NCBI GenBank assembly: GCA_000155695.1
Contig: DS990592.1
Coordinates: 1,450,556 to 1,514,555, forward strand
Length of the DNA stretch: 64,000 bases
Source of the DNA: Verrucomicrobiia bacterium DG1235
GTDB lineage: Bacteria; Verrucomicrobiota; Verrucomicrobiia; Opitutales; Opitutaceae
Direction: 5' to 3'
Position 1 is the first letter of the stretch; each line of letters opens with the position of its first letter. Position numbers and translations under genes: made by a program. Shown one piece after another: positions 8,867 through 18,123 of this stretch. The notes beneath the pieces are model-generated. The model was not told the origin of the DNA and ran no database searches. It worked only from the letters and a program-made list of their open reading frames with translations.

Positions 8867-9619
8867 TCAGCCGCCAAAGGCTTCGAGAGCTGCCTTGGCA
8901 CCCTTATGTTCGGGATCGAGCTCAAGCGTCTTTTCATAGGATGACTTTGCCTCAAGCATCTTGCCGGACATTTGCTGAAGCTTCGCTAGCTCGAAGTGCA
9001 GCCATGGATTGTTACCATCCATCGCGAGCGCCGCCGCAAACTCCGCCTCCGCATCCTCAGATCGATTCTCCTTCTGAGCGATCAAGGCCATTTCGATGTG
9101 TCCCAAATAAGGATTGATGCGAGCGATCTCCGCCGCATGTTCCTTCGCCTTCTTCATGCTGCCCCCGCCAATGGCCGGCGCGTTCATGTAATAGCGAGAC
9201 AATCCTATGTGGCCGCCCACATGGTCAGGATCGACCTTTACCGCCGCTTTGTACTGATCCATTGCTCGCATGAAAGTCGGACCGGCTTGAAACATGTTCA
9301 TCTCCTGCCCGCGCTCGATCAGAGCGGATCCATAATCGACGAGAAAGTCGGCGTTGTCCTTCACTAGCTTGTTCGCTATTTTCAGAGCATCGACCGCAGC
9401 TTCCTTTTCGCCGAGCTGAGCAAGTGCCTTACCGAGCAAATGAAATGCTTCCCCATTTTCAACTTCCGCTGCGGTGAGCTTCATTCCGATTTCCTTGGCG
9501 GCCTCCCATTTCGAGCTGCCCACAGCGGAGCGGAGCTCGTCGATATCCCCAGCGTAGGCGAAGGCTGCGAGCGCGTACGCGGCTAGCAATGCCACAGATG
9601 ATTTAATGATTTGTTTCAT
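8867..9619 (-). CDS. Exported TPR-repeat protein
   Basis: The 250-aa product has a clear signal peptide (MKQIIKSSVALLAAYALAAF, cleavage at AYA|GD, residue 23) followed by about five TPR-like helical pairs, e.g. NPWLHFELAKLQQMSGKMLE and AKSSYEKTLELDPEHKGAK. I chose the ATG at 9619; a longer frame to 9706 would overlap the permease gene and lose the signal peptide. The segment YYMNAPAIGGGSMKKAKEHA resembles a motif I associate with periplasmic TPR proteins, where a GG step interrupts the repeats. It starts 27 bp after the permease stop, so the two are probably co-transcribed. It may act as a periplasmic partner of the permease (inference). Confidence 0.8.
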   Translation of the reverse strand: MKQIIKSSVALLAAYALAAFAYAGDIDELRSAVGSSKWEAAKEIGMKLTAAEVENGEAFHLLGKALAQLGEKEAAVDALKIANKLVKDNADFLVDYGSALIERGQEMNMFQAGPTFMRAMDQYKAAVKVDPDHVGGHIGLSRYYMNAPAIGGGSMKKAKEHAAEIARINPYLGHIEMALIAQKENRSEDAEAEFAAALAMDGNNPWLHFELAKLQQMSGKMLEAKSSYEKTLELDPEHKGAKAALEAFGG

Positions 9620-9645
9620 AGCGTATTTAGATTTTGGATTCCTAG

Positions 9646-12072
9646 TTAGATTGATCTCAATATTTCCTGGGGATTTGATCGAGTGATTCGATCCGACACG
9701 AACCATGTCGTCGCAACGCTGGCAACCGTGATAACCACGATCAGGGCCAGACTCGCGAGGAAGAAAAACGTGTCCAACTCGCCGCCAAAGCGGGCGTGAA
9801 ACTTAAAGCTCGCCGCGAACAGGGCCAAGCCAAGCCCGCAACCAACTATGAGCGGAAGCATGAGCTTGCGAATCACCAGATTGTTGAGCTGCTGGACCGT
9901 TGCCCCAAGTGCGAGCCGAATTCCCCACTCTCTCGAACGCTCAGTTACGTTGAACGCCATCTGCGACCCGATTCCAAACAAGGAGAGCAGCAGAGTCGCG
10001 GATCCGAAACCGACAAACACAAGATACATGAGCGACTGAATGGAAAGATGACGATCCAACAAATTTTCGATCGTATCCACAGTCAGACCTATATCGGGAT
10101 AGCGCTGTTTCAGCTCCGTCTCGAATTGCTCAGCCTTAAACGTATCCGGATTTCGAACACGCGTAATAAAGGTGCTAAACACCCAAGGGCTTTGCGTATA
10201 AGGCACGAGGATCTGAGGATTCGGCTCGTCCGTCACGTTCACCTGAGCATAGTCGTCGACCACTCCGACGACCTGGCGAAAGTCCGGCACCATCCAAGGC
10301 ATGATCTGCACTTGCTGCATCAGCGGATCTTCGCCAGCGGCAAGGTACTTCTCCACAAAGGCCTTGTTTACCATGGCCACCTTTTGCGATTCCCGATTAT
10401 CCCAGTCGGAAAACGAGCGCCCTTCAAGCAATCCGATCTTCATCGAATCGAGATAGTCGAGACTCACGCTATTATAGCCCGCAGTCACCGCTTCATCACG
10501 CTCTGATACAAGATCGCGACCCTGTAGTTGAAAACCGAATTCAAGCTCAAATCCAGCCAACGGAGCGCTCGACGCTAGCGTCGCGTCCGAAAAATCGCTC
10601 CGACCGCTAAGCCACTCATCCATCTCCGAATAGAATTCGGACAACCCGGGCAAATCGAACATACGGGCCTCCCCGGGCGATACCGTGATCATGAGCAAAT
10701 TCCGTTCGTCAAAACCGAGATCGAGCTCACGCAAACGCTGATATTCATGCACCACTAGCAGCGCCGCTTGCAAAATCGCCACCGCGACCGCGATCTGACC
10801 CGCCAGCAAAGCCATTCGACTCCGTCCGCTCTCGCGGCTCAAGCCATGACGAGACTCGCCGCTCTTGATGATGTCGTTCGTATTTGAGCGCGTGACTTGA
10901 TACGCGGGCAACAGTCCGAAACTGAGACTCGCGAGCAGAGCGATCACGAGAATCGTCCACCCCAAAGAGCTCGACATGCTCACCTCGTTCAAGCGCGGCA
11001 GAAACATGTTCGGCAAGATCGAATCTACGTTCTTGATAAACAGCCACGACAGCACCCAACCCAGACCGCAACCGGCAAAACAGATCGCGCAAGATTCCAT
11101 AAACGCCCGCGCCATCGCCTGCTTGGGACTCTCGCCTATCGCTTGACGCACCCCATTTTCGCTCCGACGCTGAAGACCGCTGATCAGCTGAATATTCGCG
11201 AGGTTCAAGCAAGTCGCAAACATCACCAAACTCACCGCTACCAGTATCAGAATCAAAGGCGTGGAAAAATCGCCCACGATCATCGTCTGCAGCAAGTCCA
11301 TCGTCGCCCCGCGACCTCGGTTGGTCGCCGGAAACTGTTCTTCCAAATCGTTAGCGATCTGTCCGAGTTCCTGGCGGGCCGCCTCCTGGCTCACGCCATC
11401 CTTAAGCCTGCCCACTACGTTCCAGTAGCGCGAATCTCGCACAAAGTACTCTCCCGTCACATCCGGAAACGGCGTCCAAACATCCGCAAAAGACGGTTCG
11501 TTAAACGATTTCGGCATGACTCCAATTACCTGATACACCACTTCATCGAACCAAATCGAAGAGCCTACGATATCCTCCGTTCCGGAAAACTCGTCCATCC
11601 AAAGATCGTAACTGATGACCGCCGAACGGGCGTTCTCCGATAGAAAGTCGTCGTCATCAAAAAAGCTGCCAAGCTCGGGATGAATCTTAAGCACCAGAGC
11701 AAAGTCACGCGTCACCTTCGCCCCATAGAGCTGACGCGTATTCCCGTCGTCTTCCTTGTAATTGAGAAACTGCCCACGGTACGCGAACAAGCTGGTAAAC
11801 GACTGCTGACGCTCCCGAAAGTCCCGGAAGTCGGCCAAGGCCATGAAATTGAGCACCTCGCCTGTCTTTTCATCCACGGATTGAATTCCATAAAGCTCTT
11901 GGCTATCGGGAAACGGCAACGGCTTGCGGACCACCACATCAGTGACCGTCCAAAGAATCGCCACCGCTGCGGAGCCGAGCGCCAAGAGAAGGATAGAGAG
12001 CGCCGCCTGAAAGGGTTTACGTTTCCAATAGCGAGCGGAATCTCGAACGAGGAGAGCAGGATAAATCGACAT
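9646..12072 (-). CDS. FtsX/MacB-like ABC permease (ADOP-type), no ATPase domain
   Basis: The product is 808 aa. An N-terminal membrane helix (about 20-43) leads into a MacB-type periplasmic domain (YGIQSVDEKTGEVLNFMA, VIGVMPKSFNEPSFADVWTP). An FtsX block of three helices follows (LILILVAVSLVMFATCLNL, then CFAGCGLGWVLSWLFI and ILVIALLASLSFGLLPAY). After one further helix comes a second periplasmic domain, and a C-terminal FtsX block has three more helices. This duplicated architecture matches the 'acidobacterial duplicated orphan permease' group. Such proteins work with a separate ATPase, and none is encoded nearby. I chose the ATG at 12072; the longer frame adds 14 unlikely residues. Upstream lies the 37-bp repeat. 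Before the island arrived, its upstream neighbour was probably the response regulator, suggesting two-component control of the permease. Confidence 0.85.
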   Translation of the reverse strand: MSIYPALLVRDSARYWKRKPFQAALSILLLALGSAAVAILWTVTDVVVRKPLPFPDSQELYGIQSVDEKTGEVLNFMALADFRDFRERQQSFTSLFAYRGQFLNYKEDDGNTRQLYGAKVTRDFALVLKIHPELGSFFDDDDFLSENARSAVISYDLWMDEFSGTEDIVGSSIWFDEVVYQVIGVMPKSFNEPSFADVWTPFPDVTGEYFVRDSRYWNVVGRLKDGVSQEAARQELGQIANDLEEQFPATNRGRGATMDLLQTMIVGDFSTPLILILVAVSLVMFATCLNLANIQLISGLQRRSENGVRQAIGESPKQAMARAFMESCAICFAGCGLGWVLSWLFIKNVDSILPNMFLPRLNEVSMSSSLGWTILVIALLASLSFGLLPAYQVTRSNTNDIIKSGESRHGLSRESGRSRMALLAGQIAVAVAILQAALLVVHEYQRLRELDLGFDERNLLMITVSPGEARMFDLPGLSEFYSEMDEWLSGRSDFSDATLASSAPLAGFELEFGFQLQGRDLVSERDEAVTAGYNSVSLDYLDSMKIGLLEGRSFSDWDNRESQKVAMVNKAFVEKYLAAGEDPLMQQVQIMPWMVPDFRQVVGVVDDYAQVNVTDEPNPQILVPYTQSPWVFSTFITRVRNPDTFKAEQFETELKQRYPDIGLTVDTIENLLDRHLSIQSLMYLVFVGFGSATLLLSLFGIGSQMAFNVTERSREWGIRLALGATVQQLNNLVIRKLMLPLIVGCGLGLALFAASFKFHARFGGELDTFFFLASLALIVVITVASVATTWFVSDRITRSNPQEILRSI

Positions 12073-12211
12073 GATAGGAGTATGGCAGAGGTTGAAGGTT
12101 TTGTGATGTGCCAAAGGTCACCTGAAATCGCGAAATTTCTGTATGACGAAAGTCACATCACAATAATCTCGTACCCTAAGGGAGACTCAACGTTACAGCG
12201 ATCCGCTCATT

Positions 12212-12248
12212 GCAGCCCCGCTAATAGCGACTATACCAAACCTAAATC
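12212..12248. repeat. 37-bp direct repeat, copy 1 (island boundary)
   Basis: Identical over 37 bases to 18761-18797. Read on the minus strand it begins with the last 18 bases of the response-regulator coding sequence, including the stop codon, although no regulator gene is here. It continues with 19 bases of that gene's 3' flank. It lies 15 bp past the stop codon of the last island gene, so it looks like a duplicated insertion or attachment site. Confidence 0.9.
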
Positions 12249-12263
12249 ACTCTACCGAGCATG

Positions 12264-13508
12264 CTAGTCCGAACGACCTTTCTTGGTTCGATACGCTAGA
12301 ACAGCGACCAAAACCAGAACGAAACCGACAAGCCAATGCCAGACCTCGGTAGATTCGGTTCCCAACGACTCCGTTGTTTCCTCCAGGTCAGCGCCCACCG
12401 TATCCTCTGGGTCGATCTGCTCACTCTCTTTCCGGACGGTCTCTTTCGTTTGAGAATCAATATAGACTACCGGAATCGCATGGAAACCCTTTCGCTCAAG
12501 TACACCCTGTTCGAAAATCTCCGGCATCCAAACAATCTCTTTATCATTCAAGAAAGGAAGAAACCGGTAAGTCAACTGCCGTCTCCTATCTATTTCGAAC
12601 AGGGTTTCGTTCAAGCCAGATTCTTCGAGAATTTGTTCTTTTGAGTAGTGACCTCTGTAAAACTTTTTTTCTAGCAAGAAATCCTTTGTATAAATCGCCT
12701 CTATATTTCCCGTCCTTATGTAGGGATTGTTCCGCTTTCCTAGCAAACTGGCTATTTTATTATACAGTTGAATTGGATCTAAGGTTATAAGAGCGGGTTC
12801 AGATACGAGGAGTTCCTTGATCCACCGCGAAGTACGACCGCGCTGTATGTAATGCAGGCTTTGCCCTAAGAGGTAGTCGGTTGCATTTCCTTTATTTATT
12901 CCTTGAAAATAGGGATCGCGCATAGGCGAGTAGTAGGCGACTCGGTTTTCATCGTTAGGCAAGATTCGAATCTCACCCGAAAGCAAGCCCTCGACCTCGA
13001 GCGACTCGCCTAGCTCGCCTTCAAACGTGATGCAACAAAGCGAGAGAACATCGGCCAGTACTTCGGACTCAGGAATTCGATTCTGGGTCAGGATCCAATC
13101 AACTTCATCGAATAACTCAGCCTTAGACAGCGTTTCGTCACCATGGAGAAAATCCATCAACTCAAATAAAGCATAGTCGTCTACAAAGGCGTTAATGGTT
13201 AAGCTAAGCATCCGTTCAGCCGCAATCTCGCTACTACGGAGTAATTCCTGCAATTCCACAAGTTGTTCGATAGCGTCATGACTCGCATCTAGGCTCGAAT
13301 CGAATACATCGAGCAAAGAAATATAGGCAGCCTTTCCAATCTCGGGCACCTCGAACGTCTCTCCACTTTCAATCTGTTTTACTAAATAATCGACTGAGGG
13401 ACTGTCCTTGCCTTCCTGAGCGAAGGAATAAGTAAGAAGCGGGAGACCGCACAGGAAGAGCACTAAGCGTACAATAAATCTCGAACAATTCATAGCGGAT
13501 GGCGTCAT
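12264..13508 (-). CDS. Uncharacterised exported protein with C-terminal membrane anchor (island gene 3)
   Basis: The 414-aa product has a hydrophobic N-terminal segment (SRFIVRLVLFLCGLPLLTYS) that looks like a signal peptide. A mostly acidic, helical body follows, then a single C-terminal membrane helix (about 388-407, HWLVGFVLVLVAVLAY) ending in a basic tail (RTKKGRSD). It is thus predicted to be inserted with its body outside the inner membrane. I do not recognise a family or catalytic motif. The start at 13508 overlaps the TGA of the 1236-aa gene as ATGA; a second ATG at 13493 is possible. The coupling suggests that the anchored protein works with the giant exported protein. An acidic, Glu/Thr-rich linker precedes the anchor. 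Codon and base use is more AT-rich than in genes outside the repeats. Confidence 0.75.
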   Translation of the reverse strand: MTPSAMNCSRFIVRLVLFLCGLPLLTYSFAQEGKDSPSVDYLVKQIESGETFEVPEIGKAAYISLLDVFDSSLDASHDAIEQLVELQELLRSSEIAAERMLSLTINAFVDDYALFELMDFLHGDETLSKAELFDEVDWILTQNRIPESEVLADVLSLCCITFEGELGESLEVEGLLSGEIRILPNDENRVAYYSPMRDPYFQGINKGNATDYLLGQSLHYIQRGRTSRWIKELLVSEPALITLDPIQLYNKIASLLGKRNNPYIRTGNIEAIYTKDFLLEKKFYRGHYSKEQILEESGLNETLFEIDRRRQLTYRFLPFLNDKEIVWMPEIFEQGVLERKGFHAIPVVYIDSQTKETVRKESEQIDPEDTVGADLEETTESLGTESTEVWHWLVGFVLVLVAVLAYRTKKGRSD

Positions 13509-16500
13509 GGCAACACTTCAACATTCGAACCCAAATCGACGAGTTGGCCGATTTCAAACTCTAACAGTGCCACCTGGCCACGCGTACCATAGTTGCCGGT
13601 AGCCGTAGCTCCACTTTTACCGCTAGAGGTCTGTATGGATGCAGCAGCTCGGGAAGCATTCGCAGGGATCTCAATGCCGGCGAACACAGGATTATTCCCT
13701 TTCTCGTTGAAGTAGTTGAAATCAAATACGTCCCGAACGAAAAAATTCACTAGAGGAGTAGGATCGACCTCGTAGATAGCTCCAATTTTCGTGGCCACGA
13801 CTCGAATAGTACCTTGGGAATCTGTTGGTCCGTTGCCCACAGTAACACCTCCGAGTCCTATTGAATTAAGTGCACCAAACTCGAATGTCAGATTCTTAAG
13901 GGGTAGGTCGATCGCTTTTGGTCCAGTTGAAGACGTCTTCGTATATTCGTAATCGATATCCGTGAAACTTGCCGCGATAAAGCCTCGTATCTTGTCTTTG
14001 AATTCGTCTGAATTCGCAATGCGTAGAGAGGCTGGAGAACCAGAGGACCATCGAAACTTTGGAACCTTTGCCAGACCGTTTACATATGGACGAGTACCAG
14101 TCGAAGTTTCCGTATGAGGAGTGGAAATAAGGTTGAAAGTAGCACCGTTAAGATGCGTTATTTTTTTGAATTCAAGATCAACCAATTGAGTTGGAAGATC
14201 GGGATTATAGCCGAATAAATTGTTTCCGCCACCCATGAAAATGTCATGGGCAACGTCCGCAACGAACGTCAATCCTGCTTTGTATATCGAGTAAGCCGAT
14301 AGTCCATTTTGCAGTTCAGTGAAAGAAATCCCATACACCTCATATTCGCCCTTGACTTCAGAATTACCGGTAAGCCTGCCATCCCCATCAAGATCCTTGC
14401 CAAATTGAACTACGAAATCCTCCTCAAATTCCTCGAATTTGATTCTATGACTAAAAGTAGCTGGCCCAGCTGAAATGACTGACATCTGCGGAAGATTAGG
14501 ATCGTTTGCTCCGTTTCGGTTCTCGATTTCGACCCATACTGGTCCATGAGCACGAGAGGTTCTCAGCATATCAAACTCAACCAGTGCCCCTTCTTTTCTC
14601 CAAATAAGAATCTTGTTCCGAGCATCTTGACTAGGGGATGACGGTACCCGTGGATCATTCAGACCAACTCTATTAGCGTTTTGTGCAGTTTCTCGTATAT
14701 CTAGTTCCAATGGGTACACATCAGCTATAAACAATTTAGAATCTACATTTGTGCCATTGTAGTGAGTAAAAGAAACTTCGATATCACCAGCATTCTCGCT
14801 TAAAATTCGCCCATCCAGATACAAAATCTCGCCTAGGTTGACAGCAGACCAAGACTGACCGTTCACATACTCCTGAGTCATTTGTATGTCTTTCCAGACT
14901 TTAAGCCTACCAGTTCCTGATTGAGTCAATTTCATTTCGACATAACCGTAACTTTCACCATAAAATGGATTTAGTATCGCAACCAAATCATCTTCGTTCG
15001 GAGCATCCGAATCGTCATTTATGGGCACATGAATAGTTTCGCGGCTCTTACTCATAAAAGTAAAAGTCAAATCGATTGGAAAATCACCTGGAAGGTTGAT
15101 ACTCACGCTAATTGACGGTGAAACCTCTCCAGTTGTTATATACTCGACAGTTTTCTCGTATAAAACGTCACCAATACTTTTCATTTTCACCTGCACAACC
15201 CTACCAGACCCTACGCCTAGCGGATCAAGAATAATGCCAGTTGGAATTTCTAAGTCGAACACACTATTACCTGTACCTCCTACATTCCTTGTCACATTAG
15301 TCACAACAGGCTGCAAACTTGTAAATTGTTCGAAGATCCCATCACCGTCCAGATCCGAACCTAAGCTAGACAAACCGGGAACCACATTTCCACTCCCACC
15401 ATATGGAGTGCCCATTCTAACAACTCTCACTACATTCGGTTCGTGCTTTATCCCACTGTAGTCGCCAAAAACGACTTGAAAATCACCTGACGCACCTGCT
15501 TGAACATCTAATCCCTGATTGACCCATCCCCCATTATCTAAACTATTGCTGGATTGGATACGATAAACTCCCTCTTCATAAGCGGGATAATACTCCATGC
15601 GATTGCTAATTCCAAAGACCTCAAAATTGCAGTTGGTTTCATGAACCCAAACATTACTTGCGATGGAATAGTCCCAACCCCAATTTCGACCAAAAAATCC
15701 ATTAATTCGGTCAGAAATTAGCGTAAAGCTGGTAGAACTGGCTATTCCTAACCAACCACTAGTGCAGTAAGACACATAATCCGGAACGTGAAACATCAGC
15801 AGCCCACGATAACCAGTACTTGGAGCTCCGTATCGAACATACGCGTCATAAACATACGGATTTTTATTCGGAGTTACATAGTCCTCAACATAATCATAAA
15901 TACCGTTACCATCGACGTCTACCCACCTCTCAGTCTCATAGGGTGGATCATCAGAACTAACCGTAAAAGAAATTGTATCTTGCTGAACGATTCCACCTGA
16001 CGAATTGTGAAAGTTCGCCTGTACTGTATGGTTACCTGAGTAAGCCGGCAATATATGATAATGATACGGTGGATCAACATCAGTAAACTGCCAACTACCA
16101 TCAAGAAAGAACTGGACGTAATCGACTGTGGATGAATTCGTAGAGGCGGTTATAGCAATTTGCTGTTTGTTGTAAAAATTAGGACCAGGGGAGATTAGCG
16201 GATCAAAAGTTAGTCCAGAAGTGAGAGCTTGAACGCTCACGTTTACGTTCGCCGAGGTGACTTTAGATCCTTCGTCATCCTCAACCTGAACTTTAAACGT
16301 AGAAGTTCCAGAGGCCGCATTCGAGTAGGTCCAACTAAAACTCGTCTGAGAGTCACTCGGATTGCTGATCGTGTGTACGAGCGAATTATTCCTGTAGAAT
16401 CTAACGTATTTTAAACCACCAGGATCAGAGCCCACGACATATACCGTAACGGATTGCCCGGCCTCTATGCTGCCGCTCGAAACTGTCGGTGTATTCACAG

Positions 16501-17215
16501 TCGGGGTCTTGTTAACCCAAGTTACCGTTTTAGTCGGTGAAGCGCTCGATGAAGAGTTGTCATTATCCGTCGAGATAGCATAAAAGCTATAGGAACCAGG
16601 CGTGGAGCGCGATGTACTGTAAATATAAGCAGCCGATGTGTCGGTCGTGACCAAGGCACCGTTTCGATAGAATTTAACATTTGCTATCGTTCCGTCCGAA
16701 TCGCTAGCGCTTGCGGATACCGTAACCGATGAACCTTCATAGGGGGATGCGGGAGAAGCAGAAAGGGAACTTACTGTTGGAGCTTGATTTGCAGTCGCGC
16801 CATTTACCGTCAAATACTTATAAGAGGTTTTCTGAGCGTTCACACTACCGATTGTCGGACCATTTTGATACGTACCTGTTATACTTGCTCTAATTGCCCA
16901 ACTCCCTGCAGAGCTAGGGGAATAGTTGAAGGACGCACTATTTCCGGAACTGAAGGCCGTGGAAGATATGGTTCCAGCTATCATTTCAGAACCTCCTGGA
17001 GGTGTTACATGGATGTACGCGACGCCACCAACCCAATTATCTCCTGACGATTTTGTTATACTCACAGTAACGCTCACCGAACCCCCAAGTGAAATCGTTG
17101 ACGGAGAGAGAGATACCGAACTTGCCTTTGGAACGGCGTAAACCGCGACCGGCAAAACTGAACAGGTAAAAACAATTAGCGATTTGAAAACAAGTGGATA
17201 CTTGGAAAAGAACAT
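13505..17215 (-). CDS. Giant exported protein with Ig-like repeats, unknown C-terminal region (island gene 2)
   Basis: The product is 1236 aa. The signal peptide covers residues 1-27 (cleavage at VYA|VPK). Three or four Ig/PKD-like beta modules follow at about 30-425; two contain near-identical VKFYRNGALV and VRFYRNNSLV strands. A Ca-binding-like loop (WVDVDGNGIYD) and a second one (LGSDLDGDGIFEQF) lie in the middle, and a third (FGKDLDGDGRL) further on. The C-terminal 200 residues form a distinct domain with a FVRDVFDFNYF motif and a Gly/Ser/Ala-rich stretch, ending LGSNVEVLP. No LPxTG, PEP-CTERM or T9SS-type tail is present, and no protease triad is seen. It is probably secreted or surface-exposed and adhesin-like (inference). 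It follows island gene 1 by 41 bp and overlaps gene 3 by 4 bp. Confidence 0.78.
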   Translation of the reverse strand: MFFSKYPLVFKSLIVFTCSVLPVAVYAVPKASSVSLSPSTISLGGSVSVTVSITKSSGDNWVGGVAYIHVTPPGGSEMIAGTISSTAFSSGNSASFNYSPSSAGSWAIRASITGTYQNGPTIGSVNAQKTSYKYLTVNGATANQAPTVSSLSASPASPYEGSSVTVSASASDSDGTIANVKFYRNGALVTTDTSAAYIYSTSRSTPGSYSFYAISTDNDNSSSSASPTKTVTWVNKTPTVNTPTVSSGSIEAGQSVTVYVVGSDPGGLKYVRFYRNNSLVHTISNPSDSQTSFSWTYSNAASGTSTFKVQVEDDEGSKVTSANVNVSVQALTSGLTFDPLISPGPNFYNKQQIAITASTNSSTVDYVQFFLDGSWQFTDVDPPYHYHILPAYSGNHTVQANFHNSSGGIVQQDTISFTVSSDDPPYETERWVDVDGNGIYDYVEDYVTPNKNPYVYDAYVRYGAPSTGYRGLLMFHVPDYVSYCTSGWLGIASSTSFTLISDRINGFFGRNWGWDYSIASNVWVHETNCNFEVFGISNRMEYYPAYEEGVYRIQSSNSLDNGGWVNQGLDVQAGASGDFQVVFGDYSGIKHEPNVVRVVRMGTPYGGSGNVVPGLSSLGSDLDGDGIFEQFTSLQPVVTNVTRNVGGTGNSVFDLEIPTGIILDPLGVGSGRVVQVKMKSIGDVLYEKTVEYITTGEVSPSISVSINLPGDFPIDLTFTFMSKSRETIHVPINDDSDAPNEDDLVAILNPFYGESYGYVEMKLTQSGTGRLKVWKDIQMTQEYVNGQSWSAVNLGEILYLDGRILSENAGDIEVSFTHYNGTNVDSKLFIADVYPLELDIRETAQNANRVGLNDPRVPSSPSQDARNKILIWRKEGALVEFDMLRTSRAHGPVWVEIENRNGANDPNLPQMSVISAGPATFSHRIKFEEFEEDFVVQFGKDLDGDGRLTGNSEVKGEYEVYGISFTELQNGLSAYSIYKAGLTFVADVAHDIFMGGGNNLFGYNPDLPTQLVDLEFKKITHLNGATFNLISTPHTETSTGTRPYVNGLAKVPKFRWSSGSPASLRIANSDEFKDKIRGFIAASFTDIDYEYTKTSSTGPKAIDLPLKNLTFEFGALNSIGLGGVTVGNGPTDSQGTIRVVATKIGAIYEVDPTPLVNFFVRDVFDFNYFNEKGNNPVFAGIEIPANASRAAASIQTSSGKSGATATGNYGTRGQVALLEFEIGQLVDLGSNVEVLP

Positions 17216-17256
17216 TAGAGGATAGCGTTGATTGTTATTGCTTTAAAAACTTCACT

Positions 17257-18123
17257 TTAGCCACGAGGTCGTGACATGTATTCGACTAGTAAAGAACTGC
17301 CTGTTTCCTCAACTATTTCACTGCGCTTGATTCCACCATGCCGTTCAGCAAACGAATCAGGAATTCCATCAGAATTTTCATCTACGAAGAGAGGGTTTTT
17401 GTCAGTAACCCGCACTCCCCTTACACTTGTTTTTTCTTTGGCTACAGATTCAATCAAAAAGTTCTCTGAACGTTTGGAGTAAGGTAAATCCGCCAAAACA
17501 ATATTCCCAAATACATACAAATCCCAAATCCCAGAAATCTCATCCACACGCACAACAATTGGAATATGTCCCGATATATAGCCACTCTCCGAAACATCAA
17601 AATAGATGCCCGTACGAATCCAATTCTCAGCTGCTTCTACTCTCTTTTTGCCATTCGACTTTGAACCTACCCATGCTACCAGCTCGGCCATCCTCGCCCC
17701 TTCCGTTTCGCCTGCGATTCTCAATCCCATAACAGCACCCCCCATATCTATGGTCGGAATTTTCTCGATAACATTATCTTTTTTTCCAAGTGATGGACTC
17801 ACTCGAATTTCATAAAAAGTAATAGTATTGGTATCGTCTGAGTCTCCTTTGCTCCGTTTTCCACGAGTTTTAAGAAAGCGCTTTGGATAATCAATCTCAA
17901 CCTCTCCTTCACCTTCTATTAAGAACCGTGTTGGGGCCCCGTCTTCGTCAACCGACTCGAGATTCCTAATTTTCGCATCACCCTTTTCACGAGCCCAACC
18001 AGAAGAGTCTACTCGCCATTTCGAGCCGGAAACTTTGTCTTGAGCATTAGCGTAACATATTCCGCTAGTAAAAATTAACACACAGAGTAATACAGGCAGA
18101 AAACCAAAACGTTTCGTATTCAT
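17257..18123 (-). CDS. Uncharacterised exported protein with Ca-binding-like C-terminal loop (island gene 1)
   Basis: The 288-aa product has a signal peptide at residues 1-27 (cleavage near ANA|QD). The body is beta-rich with no recognised domain. Near the C-terminus is DENSDGIPDSFAERHGG, which resembles the DxDxDGIPDxWE loops found in many verrucomicrobial exported proteins (thrombospondin-3/dockerin-like calcium sites). An early segment (GSKWRVDSSGWAREKGDAK) has the look of a lectin-like strand, but I cannot assign a family. It is the first gene of the three-gene island unit, preceded by a long AT-rich leader. The similar calcium-loop style to the 1236-aa protein suggests that both act outside the cell in one assembly (inference). 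Confidence 0.75.
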   Translation of the reverse strand: MNTKRFGFLPVLLCVLIFTSGICYANAQDKVSGSKWRVDSSGWAREKGDAKIRNLESVDEDGAPTRFLIEGEGEVEIDYPKRFLKTRGKRSKGDSDDTNTITFYEIRVSPSLGKKDNVIEKIPTIDMGGAVMGLRIAGETEGARMAELVAWVGSKSNGKKRVEAAENWIRTGIYFDVSESGYISGHIPIVVRVDEISGIWDLYVFGNIVLADLPYSKRSENFLIESVAKEKTSVRGVRVTDKNPLFVDENSDGIPDSFAERHGGIKRSEIVEETGSSLLVEYMSRPRG

